Below, in pieces: positions 44,349 through 53,272 of a stretch of DNA of 64,000 nt. A model generated the notes under the pieces. It saw only the letters and a program-made list of their open reading frames with translations. It searched no databases and was not told the origin of the DNA. Each line of letters opens with the position of its first letter. Position 1 is the first letter of the stretch. A program made the translations under genes and the position numbers. This DNA comes from CAYRZL01 sp964428795 (GTDB taxonomy: Bacteria > Bacillota > Clostridia > Lachnospirales > Lachnospiraceae): positions 1-64,000 of the forward strand of contig CAYRZL010000003.1 of assembly GCA_964428795.1 (NCBI GenBank), in the 5' to 3' direction.

Positions 44349-46988
44349 ATGGATTTTGGAGAAAAAAATACCAGAAAATTAAAAAGGGAGCTGAATAAAA
44401 AGGGTCCTAAAATAAAGAAAAAGGTATTTGTTATTTTTACAAAGGCCTTTTTGGCGCTCGTGCTGGCGGTGGTCGTGGCAGGTGTTTCCGCAGGAATCGG
44501 CGCAGTGCGGGGAATTATAGATAACGCACCGGACATTTCTGAAATCGATGCTACTCCAAGGGGCTATCAGTCCGTTCTGCTGGATGGGAACGGAGACGAG
44601 ATCATGAAGCTGGTGGCGGAGGGAGGCAACCGTGTTTATGCAACGCTGGACGAAATACCGGAGGATCTGCAGCACGCATTCGTTGCGATTGAGGACGAGC
44701 GCTTTTATGAGCATAACGGAATTGATATCCGAGCAATTCTGCGGGCAGGTGTCCATGGTGTGATGAATGGATTTCATTTTACCGAGGGCGGAAGTACCAT
44801 TACCCAGCAGCTTTTGAAAAACAATGTGTTTGATAACTGGGTCAATGAGAGTAAGACGGAACGGGTAAAGCGGAAATTGCAGGAACAGTACCTGGCAGTT
44901 GAACTGGAAAAGATACAGGATAAAGACTGGATACTTGAAAACTATCTTAATACGATCAATATGGGACAAAATACCCTGGGAGTGCAGGCGGCTTCCCGCA
45001 GATATTTTGGAAAGAATGTGTCGGAATTGACGTTGTCAGAGTGCGCGGTTATGGCAGCTATCACAAACAATCCGGAGCGGTATAACCCGATTCATCACCC
45101 GGAAAAAAATGCTGCCCGCCGGGAAATTGTGCTGAATTATATGAAAGAGCAGGGGTATATTGATCAGGCGCAATTTGACGAAGCTATGGCGGACAATGTG
45201 TATGAGCGGATTCAGGAAGTAAATATGAAGTTCCAGAACCAGGAAAAGGAGATCACTTCCTATTTTGTAGATGCGGTTATGGAGCAGGTGATCGAGGATT
45301 TGCAGGAGGAACTGGGCTATTCAGAGACACAGGCGTACACCGCGCTGTACAGCGGTGGTCTTACCGTATGCACTACATTGGATCCTCAGCTTCAGGATAT
45401 TTGCGACGCACAGGTGAACGACGCGGATAATTATGACGAAGATACAAGCATATCTGTTTCCTTTGCGCTTTCCATTCAGCGCGAGGATGGCAGCATAGAT
45501 AATTATGACCAGGAGACGATGCTCTCCTATTACCAGAAGGAGGATGAAGATTACAATCTGGAGTTTGACGATCAGGCGGCTGCTCAGGAGGCATATGAAG
45601 CATACAAGGCTCAGATGCTGTCAGAGGGCGGCAGTATAGTGGATGGCGGAGAGCGTGTTACCTATGTGCTTCAGCCGCAGGTGGCTGTGACGGTCATGGA
45701 TCAGTATACAGGGGAAGTAAAAGCGATCGTCGGCGGACGGGGAGACAAGGTTGCAAACCGTACCCTGAACAGAGCTACTTCTTCCACACGTCAGCCGGGT
45801 TCTACATTCAAGGTTCTTGCCACCTATGCAGCAGCGTTGGATAAGGGCGGTATGACGCTGGCAAGCGTGCAGGATGATGCACCGTATGAGTATGAAAACG
45901 GAGAGGTTGTCAAAAATTATGATAAGAAATACAGAGGATATACGACACTCCATCAGGCAATCACAAATTCCATTAACGTGGTAACGGTGAAGACACTGAC
46001 CGATATTACGCCGCAGCTGGGGTATGATTATCTTCTGAACATGGGATTTACCACACTGGATGAAAAAGAGGACGTCACGCAGTCATTGGCGCTGGGGGGC
46101 ATCACATACGGGGTGACGAATCTTGAGCTGACTGCAGCCTACGCTATGATTGCCAATGACGGGACATACATCAAACCGCGGTTTTATACACAGATTCTGG
46201 ATCATGAGGGTAATGTGCTTCTGGATAAAAAGGCAGAATCTCATACCGTGCTGAAAGAAACCACAGCTTATCTGCTGACGACAGCTATGGAAGATGTTAT
46301 GACGCAGGGAACCGGAAAGACAGCCAATCTGGAAGGTATGACAGCCGCCGGTAAAACCGGAACGACAAATGACAACAGAGTAACGTTGTTTGCCGGATTT
46401 ACCCCGTACTATACCTGCGTGGTATGGGGAGCATATGACGACAATTCGTCTCTGGAAAAGACACAGTTTTCGAGGACTTTGTGGAAAAACATCATGCAGG
46501 AGATCCATACTGGTCTGGAGGATAAAGAGTTTGAACAGCCGGAGAATATTGTGACAGCAAAAATCTGTACGAAATCGGGTAAGCTTGCTGTCAACGGATT
46601 GTGCAACTGTGATCCGAGAGGCTCTATGGTTGTAACGGAATATTTTGAAAAGGGGACAGAACCGACGGAGGTTTGCGACCATCATGTAGGTATGACTATC
46701 TGTAAAGAATCCGGTATGGTTGCAGGAGAATTCTGCCCGGATGATCAGAAACAAACGAAGGTTTTTATGACAAAAGGATCTACTTCTACCGAGGATGCAA
46801 AATATGTACTTACCAGAAAATTCAAAAACATCACCTGTAATATTCACACAAAGAAACAGGAGGAGACGGAAGAAGAGGATGAAAAAGATTCTGAAAAGAA
46901 GAACGACAGTAAAGAGGATGAAAAACAAAACACATCAGAAAATGTGTCGGATATTTTACAGAATATTTTAAATCAGGTGTCACAATAG
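44349..46988 (+). CDS. Class A penicillin-binding protein (PBP1A type)
   Basis: An 879-residue bifunctional peptidoglycan synthase. A Lys-rich cytosolic start and one membrane helix (about 32-57) are followed by the GT51 glycosyltransferase (AIEDERFYEHNGID with the catalytic Glu, EGGSTITQQLLKN). The transpeptidase has Ser485 in GSTFK, then NSIN and KTGTTN. The extended tail has Cys pairs (ICTKSGKLAVNGLCNCD) and a final Glu/Lys/Asp-rich region. A terminator follows. Confidence 0.94.
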   Translation: MDFGEKNTRKLKRELNKKGPKIKKKVFVIFTKAFLALVLAVVVAGVSAGIGAVRGIIDNAPDISEIDATPRGYQSVLLDGNGDEIMKLVAEGGNRVYATLDEIPEDLQHAFVAIEDERFYEHNGIDIRAILRAGVHGVMNGFHFTEGGSTITQQLLKNNVFDNWVNESKTERVKRKLQEQYLAVELEKIQDKDWILENYLNTINMGQNTLGVQAASRRYFGKNVSELTLSECAVMAAITNNPERYNPIHHPEKNAARREIVLNYMKEQGYIDQAQFDEAMADNVYERIQEVNMKFQNQEKEITSYFVDAVMEQVIEDLQEELGYSETQAYTALYSGGLTVCTTLDPQLQDICDAQVNDADNYDEDTSISVSFALSIQREDGSIDNYDQETMLSYYQKEDEDYNLEFDDQAAAQEAYEAYKAQMLSEGGSIVDGGERVTYVLQPQVAVTVMDQYTGEVKAIVGGRGDKVANRTLNRATSSTRQPGSTFKVLATYAAALDKGGMTLASVQDDAPYEYENGEVVKNYDKKYRGYTTLHQAITNSINVVTVKTLTDITPQLGYDYLLNMGFTTLDEKEDVTQSLALGGITYGVTNLELTAAYAMIANDGTYIKPRFYTQILDHEGNVLLDKKAESHTVLKETTAYLLTTAMEDVMTQGTGKTANLEGMTAAGKTGTTNDNRVTLFAGFTPYYTCVVWGAYDDNSSLEKTQFSRTLWKNIMQEIHTGLEDKEFEQPENIVTAKICTKSGKLAVNGLCNCDPRGSMVVTEYFEKGTEPTEVCDHHVGMTICKESGMVAGEFCPDDQKQTKVFMTKGSTSTEDAKYVLTRKFKNITCNIHTKKQEETEEEDEKDSEKKNDSKEDEKQNTSENVSDILQNILNQVSQ

Positions 46989-47000
46989 AAGTACCGGACA

Positions 47001-47035
47001 GGAAGCAGCCTGCATAACAAGGGCTGCTTCCTTTT
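47001..47035 (+). terminator. Terminator after the PBP1A gene
   Basis: A perfect 10-bp stem (47001-47010 with 47022-47031), an 11-base loop and TTTTG. Confidence 0.85.
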
Positions 47036-47220
47036 GTTATGTATACTTTTTGGATGAGGAAGGGAATGATATAATTGACGGAAAAATGATGCTTTGAAAA
47101 ACTTTCCTTCAAAAAAACAAAAGGTAAAAAAGTTAATAAAAATGATGTAATTGTCGTAAATGCACAAAACAAATGTTTGGAGAAAAATTGGTTTATTTAT
47201 CAAAAAAATAGTTTTTGATT

Positions 47221-47291
47221 TGTGGATAACGTTTATAACTTTGTGTATAACTTGATTTTCCGTTGTTTTTCAAATGTTGATTTGTGGATAA
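47221..47291 (+). promoter_or_regulatory. DnaA-box cluster
   Basis: TGTGGATAA occurs exactly at 47221-47229 and 47283-47291; TGTGTATAA (one change) at 47242-47250. All three point the same way, and each is continued by C. Their start-to-start distances (21 and 41 bases) are near two and four helical turns. The region is AT-rich. No dnaA or dnaN is near, so it is more likely a DnaA-binding or titration site than the origin. Confidence 0.6.
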
Positions 47292-47576
47292 CTTGTTTGA
47301 AGAAAAAAGTAATTTATTTAAAAATTCTTCTTGACTTAAAAAAAATTGTGTAAATTGCATAGGGTTTGAAGATGTCAAAATAGTTTGATTTTTGCAAGAA
47401 AAAAAATAAAGTTGCAAAATATAATACAAAAAAAGTTTACATAAAGAATGTTACAAAAGTGTTTCGTAATTGTTGTGGCATATGGAAAAATAGGGCTTTG
47501 TGAACTATGTATATGAGGAAAGTCTAAAAAAAATCTAAAATAATTGAGAAATTGCATAAAAAAATGCTATTTCCTC

Positions 47577-47606
47577 TTTACATTTTTTGGTGTTTTGTCT
47601 TAAAAT
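47577..47606 (+). promoter_or_regulatory. Candidate promoter of the PucR-type regulator
   Basis: TTTACA (47577-47582), an 18-base spacer and TAAAAT (47601-47606) lie 90 bases before the preferred start. Confidence 0.4.
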
Positions 47607-47696
47607 GAATAGAAATAGTTTAAAAATTATAAAATGTAGTGGAAAATTTATTGTGAAAGTTGTCCAGAATACAATGAATTTAAAGTGGGGGATAAT

Positions 47697-48785
47697 ATGA
47701 TATCAAATCAGATACTGCAAAACACCATTGATGGGCTGAAAAATATTACCAGGATTGATCTGGCGATTATCGATACGGAAGGAAAGGTGCTGGCGAGTAC
47801 GTTTTCAGATGCGGAGCGCTACATGCATCCCGCAAGAGCTTTTGTGGATTCTCCGGCAGACAGTCAGGTAGTACAGGGTTGTCTGTTCTTCAAGGTGTTT
47901 GATGAAAACCAGATGGAATACGTGTTGCTGGCAAACGGGGACAGCGATGATGTATTTATGGTAGGAAAGATTGCAAGCTTCCAGATACAGAATCTTCTGG
48001 TTGCATATAAAGAGCGTTTTGATAAAGATAATTTTATCAAGAACCTGTTGTTGGACAATCTGCTGCTGGTTGATATTTATAACCGGGCAAAGAAACTGCA
48101 TATCGCTACGGATGTAAGACGGGTAGTTTACATTGTGGAAACGAATCGTGAGAAAGAGGGAAATGAACTGGAAAGGGTGCGCAGCCTTTTTGAGGGGAAG
48201 GTTCATGACTTTGTCACCGCAGTTGACGAGAAGAACATTATTGTGGTAAAAGAAGTCAGTGAGAATGATACTGCTGTGGAGCTGGAGCGTATTGCCGATA
48301 TGATTCTCGGCATATTCAAGCCGGATCATAATTATGACATACATATCGCATATGGTACCGTGGTAAATGAAATCAAAGAGGTTTCCCGTTCCTACAAAGA
48401 AGCGCGCATGGCCTTGGATGTGGGCAAGACTTTCTTTGAGGATCGCAATATCATTGCTTACTCTGCGCTGGGTATCGGGCGTCTGATCTATCAGCTTCCG
48501 ATTCCTCTCTGCAAGATGTTTATCAAAGAAATTTTCGGCGGAAAATCACCGGATGAATTTGATGAGGAGACGCTGGTTACGATCAATAAGTTTTTCGAAA
48601 ACAGCCTGAATGTTTCTGAGACTTCCAGACAATTATATATTCACAGGAATACGCTGGTATATCGTCTGGATAAACTACAGAAGAGTACGGGGTTAGATCT
48701 GAGGGTATTTGAAGATGCGATTACCTTCAAAATCGCATTGATGGTAGTAAAATACATGAGATATATGGAGTCGCTGGATTATTAA
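47697..48785 (+). CDS. CdaR/PucR-type transcription regulator
   Basis: A 362-residue regulator. The N-terminal part (IDLAIIDTEGKVLASTF) looks like a sensor domain. A central GGDEF-like/CdaR segment (about 225-265, AYGTVVNEIKEVSRSYKEA) is followed by a C-terminal PucR helix-turn-helix (LNVSETSRQLYIHRNTLVYRLDKLQKSTG, about 305-333). Relatives activate carbohydrate diacid or purine catabolism genes. I chose the ATG at 47697, with GGGGGA 5 bases before it, over a GTG 12 bases earlier. No catabolic genes adjoin it; ftsE follows by 52 bases, so its target is unknown. Confidence 0.8.
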   Translation: MISNQILQNTIDGLKNITRIDLAIIDTEGKVLASTFSDAERYMHPARAFVDSPADSQVVQGCLFFKVFDENQMEYVLLANGDSDDVFMVGKIASFQIQNLLVAYKERFDKDNFIKNLLLDNLLLVDIYNRAKKLHIATDVRRVVYIVETNREKEGNELERVRSLFEGKVHDFVTAVDEKNIIVVKEVSENDTAVELERIADMILGIFKPDHNYDIHIAYGTVVNEIKEVSRSYKEARMALDVGKTFFEDRNIIAYSALGIGRLIYQLPIPLCKMFIKEIFGGKSPDEFDEETLVTINKFFENSLNVSETSRQLYIHRNTLVYRLDKLQKSTGLDLRVFEDAITFKIALMVVKYMRYMESLDY

Positions 48786-48837
48786 CAGATGATGCTGGCC
48801 ATATATTTCGGGCATAACGTAAAAAGTGGAGGCATAT

Positions 48838-49521
48838 ATGATTAGAATGGAGCATGTAAGCATGACTTACAGTACAGGCACGACTGCCTTAAACGACGTA
48901 AGTCTGCACATTGAACCTGGTGAATTTGTCTTTGTCATTGGAGACAGTGGTTCCGGTAAATCTACATTGATGAAGCTGCTGATGAAGGAGCTGGAACCGA
49001 CAAAGGGACGTATTCGCGTGGATCGTAAGGATCTGTCAAAGATCAAACACAGACAGATTCCGAAATACCGCAGAAATATAGGAATGGTGTTTCAGGATTT
49101 CCGTCTGTTGAAGGATCGCAGTGTGTTTGAGAATGTTGCTTTTGCACTTCGTGTTGTTGCAACGCCGACGAGAGTAATTCGAAGAAAAGTACCGCAGATG
49201 TTGTCGCTGGTAGGACTTGCGGCAAATTACAGGGCGCTGCCAAGTCAGATATCAGGCGGTGAGCAGCAGCGTGTGGGCATTGCCCGTGCTTTGGTAAATG
49301 AGCCGAAGATCCTGCTGGCGGATGAACCGACCGGAAACCTTGATATGACCAATGCATGGGAGATCATGGCACTTTTGGATGAGATCAATCAGAGAGGTAC
49401 TACGGTGCTTGTGGTAACGCACAATCAGGAAATAGTAGACGAGATGAAAAAGAGAGTCATCCGTTTGAAAAACGGTTCCATAGTCAGTGATGAAAAGGGG
49501 GAAGATAATTATGCGGTTTAA
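48838..49521 (+). CDS. ftsE: Cell division ATP-binding protein FtsE
   Basis: A 227-residue ABC ATPase that with FtsX regulates peptidoglycan hydrolases at the septum or side wall. Walker A is GDSGSGKST (about 36-44), the signature [15 protein letters not shown], and Walker [13 protein letters not shown]. The start at 48838 has GTGGAGG 6 bases upstream. It overlaps ftsX by 11 bases. Confidence 0.96.
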   Translation: MIRMEHVSMTYSTGTTALNDVSLHIEPGEFVFVIGDSGSGKSTLMKLLMKELEPTKGRIRVDRKDLSKIKHRQIPKYRRNIGMVFQDFRLLKDRSVFENVAFALRVVATPTRVIRRKVPQMLSLVGLAANYRALPSQISGGEQQRVGIARALVNEPKILLADEPTGNLDMTNAWEIMALLDEINQRGTTVLVVTHNQEIVDEMKKRVIRLKNGSIVSDEKGEDNYAV

Positions 49522-50419
49522 TACATTTATTTTTACCCTGAGATCAGGCGTTGCGAATATATGGAAAAACAAATTGTTCTCTTTGATTTCCATTGCAACT
49601 ATGGCGGCATGTATTTTCCTGTTCGGATTATTCTTTGCGATTATCAGTAATTTTCAGAATGTAGTAAAGAATGTGGAATCTGAGGTGGCAATTACAGTAC
49701 TGTTTGATGATGATGCTACGGATGAACAGATTACCGCTATCGGCGAGCTGATCCGTCAGCGCCCGGAAGTGGCAGATTACAAATATACCGATGCAGATGA
49801 GGCATGGCAGAAATTTATTGATGATTACCTGGGTGACAGTGTAGAGCTGGGTGATACATTTGAGGATGACAATCCGCTGGCAAATTCTACCAGCTATACC
49901 GTTTACCTGAAGGATGTGTCACAGCAGGAGCAGCTGGTAGAATATCTGGAAACGATACCCGGTGTCCGCGAGATCAACCGATCCGAGCTTGCGGCAAATA
50001 CATTGATGGATTTCAACCGTCTGCTGACCTATGTGTCCGGCGGTATTATTATCATTTTGATCTGTGCGGCAATTTTCCTGATCAGTAATACGGTTACTGT
50101 AGGTATTACGGTACGAAGCGAAGAGATTGGAATTATGAAAATGATCGGAGCCACAGACTTTCTGGTGCGTGCGCCTTTCGTGATCGAGGGTATTTTAATC
50201 GGTATCATTGGTTCTGTCATTCCGCTGTTTATATTGTATGAATTGTATATAAGGGTTATTGCGTATATCGGTGACAATTTTGCATTTTTACAGCGTATGC
50301 TGAATTTTATGTCGGCACGGTCAATTTTTGAGGTTCTTGTTCCGATTGCGCTGATTCTTGGCGTGGGTGTCGGATACATTGGAAGCTTTTTTACCGTGCG
50401 CAAGCATTTGCGCGTTTAA
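49511..50419 (+). CDS. ftsX: Cell division protein FtsX
   Basis: A 302-residue membrane protein with four helices: one near residues 22-45 and three in the C-terminal half (about 175-200, 222-250, 268-295). A large extracellular domain lies between the first and second. The pattern matches FtsX, which transmits FtsE ATP hydrolysis to extracellular hydrolases. GGGGGAAG precedes the ATG, which lies inside ftsE. In many Firmicutes an M23 peptidase gene follows ftsX; here the next gene is ctpA. Confidence 0.95.
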   Translation: MRFNTFIFTLRSGVANIWKNKLFSLISIATMAACIFLFGLFFAIISNFQNVVKNVESEVAITVLFDDDATDEQITAIGELIRQRPEVADYKYTDADEAWQKFIDDYLGDSVELGDTFEDDNPLANSTSYTVYLKDVSQQEQLVEYLETIPGVREINRSELAANTLMDFNRLLTYVSGGIIIILICAAIFLISNTVTVGITVRSEEIGIMKMIGATDFLVRAPFVIEGILIGIIGSVIPLFILYELYIRVIAYIGDNFAFLQRMLNFMSARSIFEVLVPIALILGVGVGYIGSFFTVRKHLRV

Positions 50420-50442
50420 TTATTTCAGAGCGATAAAGACTG

Positions 50443-50482
50443 TCAAGGGGAAGCATTCTGCCGCTCCTGGGCAGTTTTATTG
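50443..50482 (+). terminator. Weak terminator-like hairpin after ftsX
   Basis: ACTGTC (near 50439-50444) can pair with GGCAGT (50470-50475), with an imperfect inner stem, and TTTTATT follows. It is weaker than the other terminators in the window and may only attenuate read-through into ctpA. Confidence 0.4.
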
Positions 50483-50488
50483 CCATGT

Positions 50489-50524
50489 ATGCGAAAGGAA
50501 GCTCCGGCGGAGGTTCCTTTTCGT
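50489..50524 (+). repeat. 36-nt hairpin element, copy 3
   Basis: Third copy of the element at 551-586 and 36829-36864. Here the inner stem is fully paired except the conserved G-G mismatch (GGAA with TTCC, CTCC with GGAG), and an outer stem CGAAA/TTTCG extends it. It lies 13 bases after a terminator-like hairpin and about 68 bases before the ctpA start. Confidence 0.62.
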
Positions 50525-50591
50525 TGCGTGTTGAGGAACAAAAGACTCCGCAAGGAGTATGTGATCATAAAGCGTGTTTGGAGGGAAGAAA

Positions 50592-51896
50592 ATGATCCAA
50601 AACGATAATAAATGGAATGATGACCTGAATCACTATCGCTCCAGTTATACAGGTACAGACAGCCAGGCGGATCTGAAGAAAGAGTACCGCCGCGGCTTAA
50701 GAAGGGGATTGCTCGGTATGGGAGTGGTCACCATTATTGTTGTGGTGGTTTTGGGCGGCTTGCTCATAGCCGGAGGAAAAGGTGAAAGTGTGGCAGAAAA
50801 GAACGGGGACGGAATCTTATCTGCCGACAACCAGCAAAAAATTCATGAGCTGGCGGAGTATATTGAAACCTATTATTATGAGGATGTAAATGAGGAGGAT
50901 CTTGTCAATGGTCTTTATAAAGGATTGTTCGAGGGATTGAACGATCCGTACTCCACTTATTACACGGAGGAAGAGTATAAGGATTTGTATGAGACCAGTA
51001 TTTCCGGAAATTATTGCGGTATCGGCGCCGGACTGCAGCAAAATCAGGAAACTATGGAAGTGGTAGTGACAAAGGTCTACAGAAATTCACCGGCAGAGGA
51101 GGCCGGAATCCAGGTGGGAGACGTTATTACATATGTAGATGATATTGACGCCACCTCGATGGAGCTTGAACAACTGGTACAGAATATCCGCGGTGAGGAA
51201 AATACAAATGTTCATCTTCAGATTTATCGGGAGGGTGAAACGGATTATCTGGAATTTGATCTGACCCGTAGATTTCTTGATATCGAGACGGTAGAATATA
51301 AGATGCTTGAGGACGGTATCGGATACATCTATATTACAGATTTTACCGGGGAGACTGCGCAGCAGTATGAAGAGGCTTATGCCGAACTCATAGCCCAGGG
51401 AATGAAGTCTATGATCGTAGATCTGCGTTATAATGGCGGGGGAATGCTGAGCGCTGTCTGCCAGATTCTGGATGATATTTTGCCGGAAGGACGTCTGGTT
51501 TACACGGAGTACAATGATGGAAGTGAGGAAGAGTATACGTCTGACGCAGACTGCATTGACATACCGATGGCAGTGCTGGTAAATGAGTACAGTGCCAGTG
51601 CATCCGAAATTTTTGCAGGAGCCATCCGTGATTATGAGTATGGTACGCTGATTGGAACGACTACTTTTGGAAAAGGTATCGTTCAGACCATTCAGCAGCT
51701 GGAGGATGGAAGCGCGGTGAAGCTTACCGTGGCAAAATATTATACGCCAAACGGTGACTATATTCACGGAAAAGGAATTGATCCGGACATAGAGCTGGAA
51801 TATGAATTTTTGGGTACGGAAGAAGATGAGTATGATATTATGCTGGACAATCAGATTTTGAAGGCGGTTGAAATATTAAAAGGAGAGACAGATTAA
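50592..51896 (+). CDS. ctpA: C-terminal processing protease (S41)
   Basis: A 434-residue membrane-anchored serine protease. A charged cytosolic start of about 40 residues is followed by one membrane helix (about 43-65). An N-terminal S41 region, a PDZ domain (about 125-205) and the S41 core with the Ser/Lys dyad (EYSASASE and FGKGIVQ) follow. CtpA enzymes trim or destroy exported proteins, often cell-wall hydrolases, which fits its place after ftsEX. The start at 50592 has GGAGGGAAG just upstream; a GTG 18 bases earlier has none. Confidence 0.92.
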   Translation: MIQNDNKWNDDLNHYRSSYTGTDSQADLKKEYRRGLRRGLLGMGVVTIIVVVVLGGLLIAGGKGESVAEKNGDGILSADNQQKIHELAEYIETYYYEDVNEEDLVNGLYKGLFEGLNDPYSTYYTEEEYKDLYETSISGNYCGIGAGLQQNQETMEVVVTKVYRNSPAEEAGIQVGDVITYVDDIDATSMELEQLVQNIRGEENTNVHLQIYREGETDYLEFDLTRRFLDIETVEYKMLEDGIGYIYITDFTGETAQQYEEAYAELIAQGMKSMIVDLRYNGGGMLSAVCQILDDILPEGRLVYTEYNDGSEEEYTSDADCIDIPMAVLVNEYSASASEIFAGAIRDYEYGTLIGTTTFGKGIVQTIQQLEDGSAVKLTVAKYYTPNGDYIHGKGIDPDIELEYEFLGTEEDEYDIMLDNQILKAVEILKGETD

Positions 51897-51897
51897 A

Positions 51898-53268
51898 ATG
51901 GGCAAGTATTTTGGTACAGACGGTTTCAGAGGAGAAGCCAACAAGACATTGACCGTAGAACATGCGTATAAAGTGGGACGTTTTCTGGGCTGGTACTATG
52001 GTCAGATCGATGAGGGAAAATGCAAGGTTGTCATCGGAAAAGATACAAGAAGATCGAGCTATATGTTTGAGTATTCACTGGTGGCAGGTCTGACTGCCTC
52101 CGGTGCGGACGTATATCTGCTTCATGTAACGACGACGCCTTCCGTATCTTATGTGGTGCGGACGGAGGATTTTGACTGTGGTATCATGATTTCCGCAAGC
52201 CACAATCCGTTTTATGATAACGGAATCAAGCTGATCAATGGTCAGGGAGAAAAGATGGATGAGACTACCATTTCTTATGTGGAAGCTTATATTGACGGTC
52301 AGCTGGAGCTGTTCGACAGAAAATGGGAGGATATTCCTTTTGCCACCGGCGAGGATATCGGACGTACGGTGGACTATGTGGCAGGGCGTAATCGCTATGT
52401 GGGCTATCTGATTTCCATGGCTGTCCGTTCTTATCGCGGTATGCGTATAGGGTTGGATTGCGCCAATGGCAGCGCATGGATGATTGCGAAGAATATTTTT
52501 GACGCGCTCGGTGCAAAAACCTATGTGATCAACGCGGATCCGGACGGTACCAATATCAATAAAAATGCAGGATCCACGCATATTGAAGTATTGCAGAAAT
52601 ATGTGATAGAAAATAATCTGGATGTAGGATTTGCCTACGATGGAGATGCGGATCGCTGCATGGCAGTGGATGAAAAAGGAAATGTGGTTGACGGTGATCT
52701 GATCCTCTACATTTACGGGCGTTACATGAAGGAGCGCGGAAAGCTGCTGAATAATACGGTAGTCACGACGGTTATGTCGAACTTCGGTCTGTACAAGGCA
52801 TTTGATGAGATCGGGATCGATTATGAAAAGACTGCTGTGGGCGATAAATATGTATATGAAAATATGGTGGCAAACGGACATCGCATCGGCGGCGAGCAGT
52901 CCGGACATATCATTTTCAGCAAATATGCCACCACTGGAGACGGGATTCTGACCTCCATCAAGATTATGGAAGTCATTCTGGAACGTAAGATGCCGCTGAG
53001 CAGGCTGGCGGAGCCTGTGACCATCTATCCGCAGGTGCTCAAGAATGTCCGTGTGCGCAGTAAACCGGAGGCACAGAATGATCCGGATGTGCAGGCAGCT
53101 GTCAGCGCTGTGGCAGAGAAGCTTGGCGATGGAGGACGTATCCTGGTGCGCGAGAGCGGTACGGAGCCGCTGATCCGCGTTATGGTGGAAGCTGAGACAG
53201 AGAGCGAGTGCGAAAGATATGTGGATCAGGTCATCGAGGTAATCAAAGAGAAGGGATATTCGGTATAA
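51898..53268 (+). CDS. glmM: Phosphoglucosamine mutase
   Basis: A 456-residue enzyme that interconverts glucosamine-6-phosphate and glucosamine-1-phosphate, feeding UDP-GlcNAc and so the wall. It starts KYFGTDGFRG. The phosphoserine loop is ISASHNPFYDNGIK, the metal loop YDGDADRC, the sugar-binding loop GGEQSGH, and the phosphate-binding end RESGTEPLIRVM. It begins 1 base after ctpA, with AGGAGAG upstream. The AraC-type gene follows by 4 bases. Confidence 0.95.
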   Translation: MGKYFGTDGFRGEANKTLTVEHAYKVGRFLGWYYGQIDEGKCKVVIGKDTRRSSYMFEYSLVAGLTASGADVYLLHVTTTPSVSYVVRTEDFDCGIMISASHNPFYDNGIKLINGQGEKMDETTISYVEAYIDGQLELFDRKWEDIPFATGEDIGRTVDYVAGRNRYVGYLISMAVRSYRGMRIGLDCANGSAWMIAKNIFDALGAKTYVINADPDGTNINKNAGSTHIEVLQKYVIENNLDVGFAYDGDADRCMAVDEKGNVVDGDLILYIYGRYMKERGKLLNNTVVTTVMSNFGLYKAFDEIGIDYEKTAVGDKYVYENMVANGHRIGGEQSGHIIFSKYATTGDGILTSIKIMEVILERKMPLSRLAEPVTIYPQVLKNVRVRSKPEAQNDPDVQAAVSAVAEKLGDGGRILVRESGTEPLIRVMVEAETESECERYVDQVIEVIKEKGYSV

Positions 53269-53272
53269 AATT

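Larger units (their letters stand above)
46989..47696. other. Very AT-rich spacer with DnaA boxes
   Basis: About 700 bases without a gene between PBP1A and the PucR-type regulator. It holds the PBP1A terminator (47001-47035), three DnaA boxes (47221-47291) and the promoter at 47577-47606. It also holds an imperfect inverted repeat (GAAATTGCAT/ATGCTATTTC, 47547-47572). No open frame in it has a ribosome site or family resemblance. Confidence 0.6.

Noticed and set aside
47040..47696. Chromosomal replication origin
   Set aside because: DnaA boxes and AT-rich DNA are present, but dnaA, dnaN, recF and gyr genes are absent, and only three boxes were found.
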